From DATMXT01 sp035560415 (GTDB lineage: Bacteria; Bacillota; Clostridia; Oscillospirales; Feifaniaceae): 13,596 nt of DNA. The notes under the pieces are model-generated. The model saw nothing but the letters and a program-made list of their open reading frames with translations, had not been told where the DNA came from and made no database searches. A program made the translations under genes and the position numbers. Within the stretch, counting starts at the first letter, position 1; each line of letters begins with the position of its first letter. Shown here one piece after another: positions 11,721 through 13,596 of this stretch. Location: the NCBI GenBank assembly GCA_035560415.1, contig DATMZG010000121.1, positions 1 through 13,596 of the forward strand, read 5' to 3'.

Positions 11721-12533
11721 ATGAAAAAGTTAATTGTATGGCTTATCATTCTTTGCCTTGCCCTGACCGGCTGTGCGACAGCCGCGCCCGATACGGCAGC
11801 ACCCGATGCAAATGCCCCTGTGGAGGATACGCGCCCCCACGGCAACTACACCGACGAGATGAAAATTCCAAATCCCGTGAATTTGGACGAGGATTACGGC
11901 GCCGACAGTGTCGAGCGGGATGGCGACCACGAGGACAGCCCCTATTTTTCCACGCTCGACTTCTACAACCTCGAGTCCACCGAATCGCTGACCATTCTGC
12001 CCAAGTTCAAGACCCAGCAGCAGTCGAGCGAGTGGAATTGCGGCGTGTCGGCGGTGCTCATGGTCTTGAACTGGTATGACGCCCTCGGCGACTACAACGA
12101 GGAATCTTTAGCCGAGTTTCGCAGCAACGGCACCGCGCCCGAAGCCACAAGCCTGAAGCAGGCCATGGAGATTTTCGAGGGCGTCGGCGGCTTTGACCTC
12201 TACACCACTTTTGACTGCGCCGATACCGTCTCCGACGTCTTCACCCTCGAGTACATTCAGGAGACGCTGGCGGACGGCAAGCCGATCATGATCGGCTGGA
12301 ACGACTGGGGCGGCCACTGGCAGGTCATCGTCGGCTACGACACAATGGCCACCGAGACGGCCCAGGACGACGTGCTCATCGTGGCCGACCCGTACGACAC
12401 GACCGACCACAACCAGGACGGCTACGGCGTGTACGGCGCCGAGCGCTTTATTTACAACTTTACGTTCTACAACTTCTTTGATGAGGCCGATTTAAACGAT
12501 ATGTGCTTCATCGTCGCAACGCCGCAGGCGTAA
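11721..12533 (+). CDS. Lipoprotein with C39-like papain-fold cysteine peptidase domain
   Basis: A 270-residue secreted lipoprotein. Residues 1-18 are a signal peptide ending in the lipobox LTGC, with Cys18 as lipidation site. An acidic, Pro/Asp-rich linker (19-90) follows. The peptidase_C39_2-like domain spans about 92-268: oxyanion and nucleophile region QQQSSEWNCGVSAVLMVLNWY (Gln, then Cys107), His199 in GGHWQVIVGYD and Asp223 in VADPYD form a plausible Cys-His-Asp triad. The nearby FNF/YNFF tail is typical of the fold. No ABC transporter or bacteriocin precursor is adjacent, so it is not a bacteriocin exporter peptidase; a surface protease or peptide-processing role is inferred. AAAGGA is 8 nt before the ATG. 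It follows a 340-nt structured leader. Confidence 0.82.
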   Translation: MKKLIVWLIILCLALTGCATAAPDTAAPDANAPVEDTRPHGNYTDEMKIPNPVNLDEDYGADSVERDGDHEDSPYFSTLDFYNLESTESLTILPKFKTQQQSSEWNCGVSAVLMVLNWYDALGDYNEESLAEFRSNGTAPEATSLKQAMEIFEGVGGFDLYTTFDCADTVSDVFTLEYIQETLADGKPIMIGWNDWGGHWQVIVGYDTMATETAQDDVLIVADPYDTTDHNQDGYGVYGAERFIYNFTFYNFFDEADLNDMCFIVATPQA

Positions 12534-12773
12534 ACATGGCCGACCGACCCGGCCTCAGGTTTTTGCCGCGCGGCAAATATGTCGCATGTCCCGCTCCTAC
12601 TAACGGGCGGACTTCACAGCGAAAAAAATTGGCACGATAGAAAATTTGCCGGCACAGACGAAATGACCGCCATTTTGAGCAAAAAACTTTTTCCAGACTC
12701 CCGCTGTCAATATTTGAACCTCCTATTTCGATTATCCGTGCAGATACTATTATCGAAAGGAGGGGAAAACTGT

Positions 12774-12995
12774 ATGGCGAGAAATAATCGCAATGCGGCT
12801 CCTAACAGCCAGTGGACAAAATTCAAGATGGAATGCGCGCAGGAGATCGGTCATTTGGATTATGTGAAAGAGAACAACGACCATTATAAGGGCGACCTTC
12901 CCAGCCGCGTAAACGGCGAACAGGGCGGCCCCATCGGCGGTCAGATGGTCAAGAAAATGATTGAGATGGCCAAAACTCAGATTCCGCAGGCATAG
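12774..12995 (+). CDS. Alpha/beta-type small acid-soluble spore protein
   Basis: A 73-residue spore DNA-binding protein. The two family blocks are present: FKMECAQEIGHLDYV (residues 17-31), containing the germination protease region, and GDLPSRVNGEQGGPIGGQMVKKMIE, the DNA-binding helix with its GGxMVKKMIE signature. Alpha/beta SASPs coat DNA in the forespore, switch it towards A-form and protect it from UV, heat and chemicals, then are degraded by Gpr at germination. The residue after the predicted Gpr scissile Glu is Cys where Ile, Val or Phe is usual. ATG 12774 is preceded by AAAGGAGGGG with about 10-nt spacing; a longer upstream frame from 12579 has no support. Forespore-specific expression is expected, but I could not assign a sigma-G promoter. 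Monocistronic, with its own terminator. Confidence 0.95.
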   Translation: MARNNRNAAPNSQWTKFKMECAQEIGHLDYVKENNDHYKGDLPSRVNGEQGGPIGGQMVKKMIEMAKTQIPQA

Positions 12996-13024
12996 TTTTG
13001 CGGCGCAAAGGCGCTTATAATTTG

Positions 13025-13067
13025 CATATCCCGCAAAGCGGCATCGCGTTGCGGGATATGTTTTTTT
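13025..13067 (+). terminator. Terminator of the SASP gene
   Basis: A 12-bp perfect stem, CATATCCCGCAA (13025-13036) and TTGCGGGATATG (13049-13060), with a 12-nt loop that can pair further (GCG/CGC), followed by T7 (13061-13067). Confidence 0.95.
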
Positions 13068-13083
13068 ATGTTCGCTCTTTTGT

Positions 13084-13323
13084 TTAAATCCCGCTTTTTG
13101 CCTGCATCCCCGCCCTGCGGGCGCGCTCGGCCCGCACCCCTGTCGCGTACCCAAGCACAAAGCCAAACGAGACGTAGCCCCAATTGCTGCTGCCCACCTC
13201 ACTTGCGAAGCTGACGCAGGCCTCCAGCGCCTCCCTGTTCGGGTTGTCGCCATATCCTGTACAGAGCTCAAGTCTTGTGCCGCTCACGATGCTCCGGGCC
13301 TCCCCGGCAGTGAAATATTTCAT
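13084..13323 (-). CDS. Small protein of unknown function (79 aa)
   Basis: I do not recognise this protein. It starts at ATG 13323 because GGGAGG lies 8 nt upstream on the minus strand. Visible: an N-terminal segment MKYFTAGEARSIV, one Cys at 21 and one at 36, a Gly/aromatic-rich middle (VGSSNWGYVSFGFVLGYATG, 43-62) with a short hydrophobic stretch too weak for a confident membrane helix, and a basic Arg-rich tail (RAERARRAGMQAKSG). The same frame stays open upstream to 13542 (another 73 codons), but no ribosome site precedes that start. It lies convergent to the SASP gene, 17 bp beyond that gene's terminator. Confidence 0.6.
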   Translation of the reverse strand: MKYFTAGEARSIVSGTRLELCTGYGDNPNREALEACVSFASEVGSSNWGYVSFGFVLGYATGVRAERARRAGMQAKSGI

Positions 13324-13328
13324 TTTAA

Positions 13329-13359
13329 ACACCTCCCTTTGTCTTCGGCTTCGAGGTGT
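13329..13359 (-). promoter_or_regulatory. Hairpin that can sequester the ribosome site of the 79-aa gene
   Basis: On the minus strand ACACCTC (13359-13353) can pair with GAGGTGT (13335-13329), which contains the GGAGG ribosome site. The loop is 17 nt. Such pairing would lower translation initiation unless opened. Confidence 0.45.
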
Positions 13360-13485
13360 CCTCCGATTTGCCCGGTGACCCGCGCAGCACACCGCCGTCT
13401 CCTCTTCAAAATATGCGTTTTGCCGAAGCTTTTGTCTCAAACCTTGTGCAATCTGCCAAAAGTTTACCGTTTTCACATTTCCTGT

Positions 13486-13569
13486 TGAATAACGTAATAA
13501 CCATGTGATATGATAACCCTGTAAGAATACTAAGGTAAGCATATGGCCACATTATTATTACGTTATTCA
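13486..13569. repeat. 15-bp perfect inverted repeat at the window edge
   Basis: TGAATAACGTAATAA (13486-13500) and its exact complement TTATTACGTTATTCA (13555-13569), 54 nt apart, in an AT-rich non-coding stretch. Too AT-rich and too widely spaced for a terminator. It could be a regulatory or recombination site, or one end of a mobile element continuing past the window. Confidence 0.75.
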
Positions 13570-13584
13570 TCACTCTGTGGCCAT
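13543..13584. repeat. 9-bp perfect inverted repeat interleaved with the 15-bp repeat
   Basis: ATGGCCACA (13543-13551) and TGTGGCCAT (13576-13584) flank the right arm of the 15-bp repeat, so the four arms are in the order a-b-a'-b'. The two stems cannot both form as simple nested hairpins in one strand. Confidence 0.7.
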
Positions 13585-13596
13585 TATATATTACTT

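Noticed and set aside
12536..12577. Short GGCCG/CGGCC stem and a 16-bp palindrome (12562-12577) after the C39-like gene
   Set aside because: The T-run is between the two elements, not after a stable stem in the right place. Possibly a weak terminator, but not strong enough to list.
12735..12750. Sigma-G -10-like GATACTA upstream of the SASP gene
   Set aside because: Expected biologically, but no -35 match was found at the right spacing, so it was not called.
12750..13271. 173-codon minus-strand ORF over the SASP gene and its terminator
   Set aside because: It runs through a perfect terminator hairpin and opposite a clear SASP; no family resemblance.

Overview
The window looks like a chromosomal segment of a GC-rich, anaerobic, spore-forming Firmicute, probably a clostridium of the Oscillospiraceae type. 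The evidence is an alpha/beta-type small acid-soluble spore protein, a collagen-like protein of the exosporium BclA type, an oxygen-sensitive style hybrid cluster protein with its HcpR/ferredoxin partners, strong GGAGG ribosome sites, and AT-rich sigma-A promoters between GC-rich genes. The genus cannot be fixed from the sequence alone. No tRNA, rRNA, CRISPR array, transposase or phage gene was seen.

Layout. (1) 1-2207: a PadR regulator, a HAAS/DUF1700 membrane protein and a DUF4097-type membrane-anchored protein, translationally coupled and closed by a terminator. (2) 2285-4177: a lone collagen-like gene whose 140-triplet Gly-X-Y domain has two differently built halves, followed by a 36-bp perfect palindromic terminator. 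(3) 4213-7495: a nitrosative-stress module. A Crp/Fnr-type regulator (hcpR) diverges from a ferredoxin-like gene (frdX) and hcp. A single palindromic box lies at -41.5 from the inferred frdX start and just inside the hcpR transcript, so one site could activate frdX-hcp and repress hcpR. (4) 7502-8837, minus strand: a TfoX C-terminal-domain protein, a Cys-rich flavodoxin-fold oxidoreductase and a small basic protein whose 3' end carries an embedded terminator-like hairpin. (5) 9009-11203: an ArsC/Spx-family protein converging on mutY, with both stop codons inside one 22-bp palindrome, then a DUF3298 protein.

(6) 11204-11720 is the largest gene-free stretch. It holds a minus-strand promoter and a plus-strand promoter followed by a leader of about 340 nt with at least six hairpins, competing long-range pairings and a terminator-like end just before a C39-like cysteine peptidase lipoprotein gene. 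This is the best candidate in the window for an undescribed RNA element. (7) 12774-13596: the spore protein gene with a strong terminator, a 79-residue unknown protein on the minus strand with a hairpin over its ribosome site, and two interleaved perfect inverted repeats at the window edge.

All product calls are from reading motifs by eye. No database search was possible.
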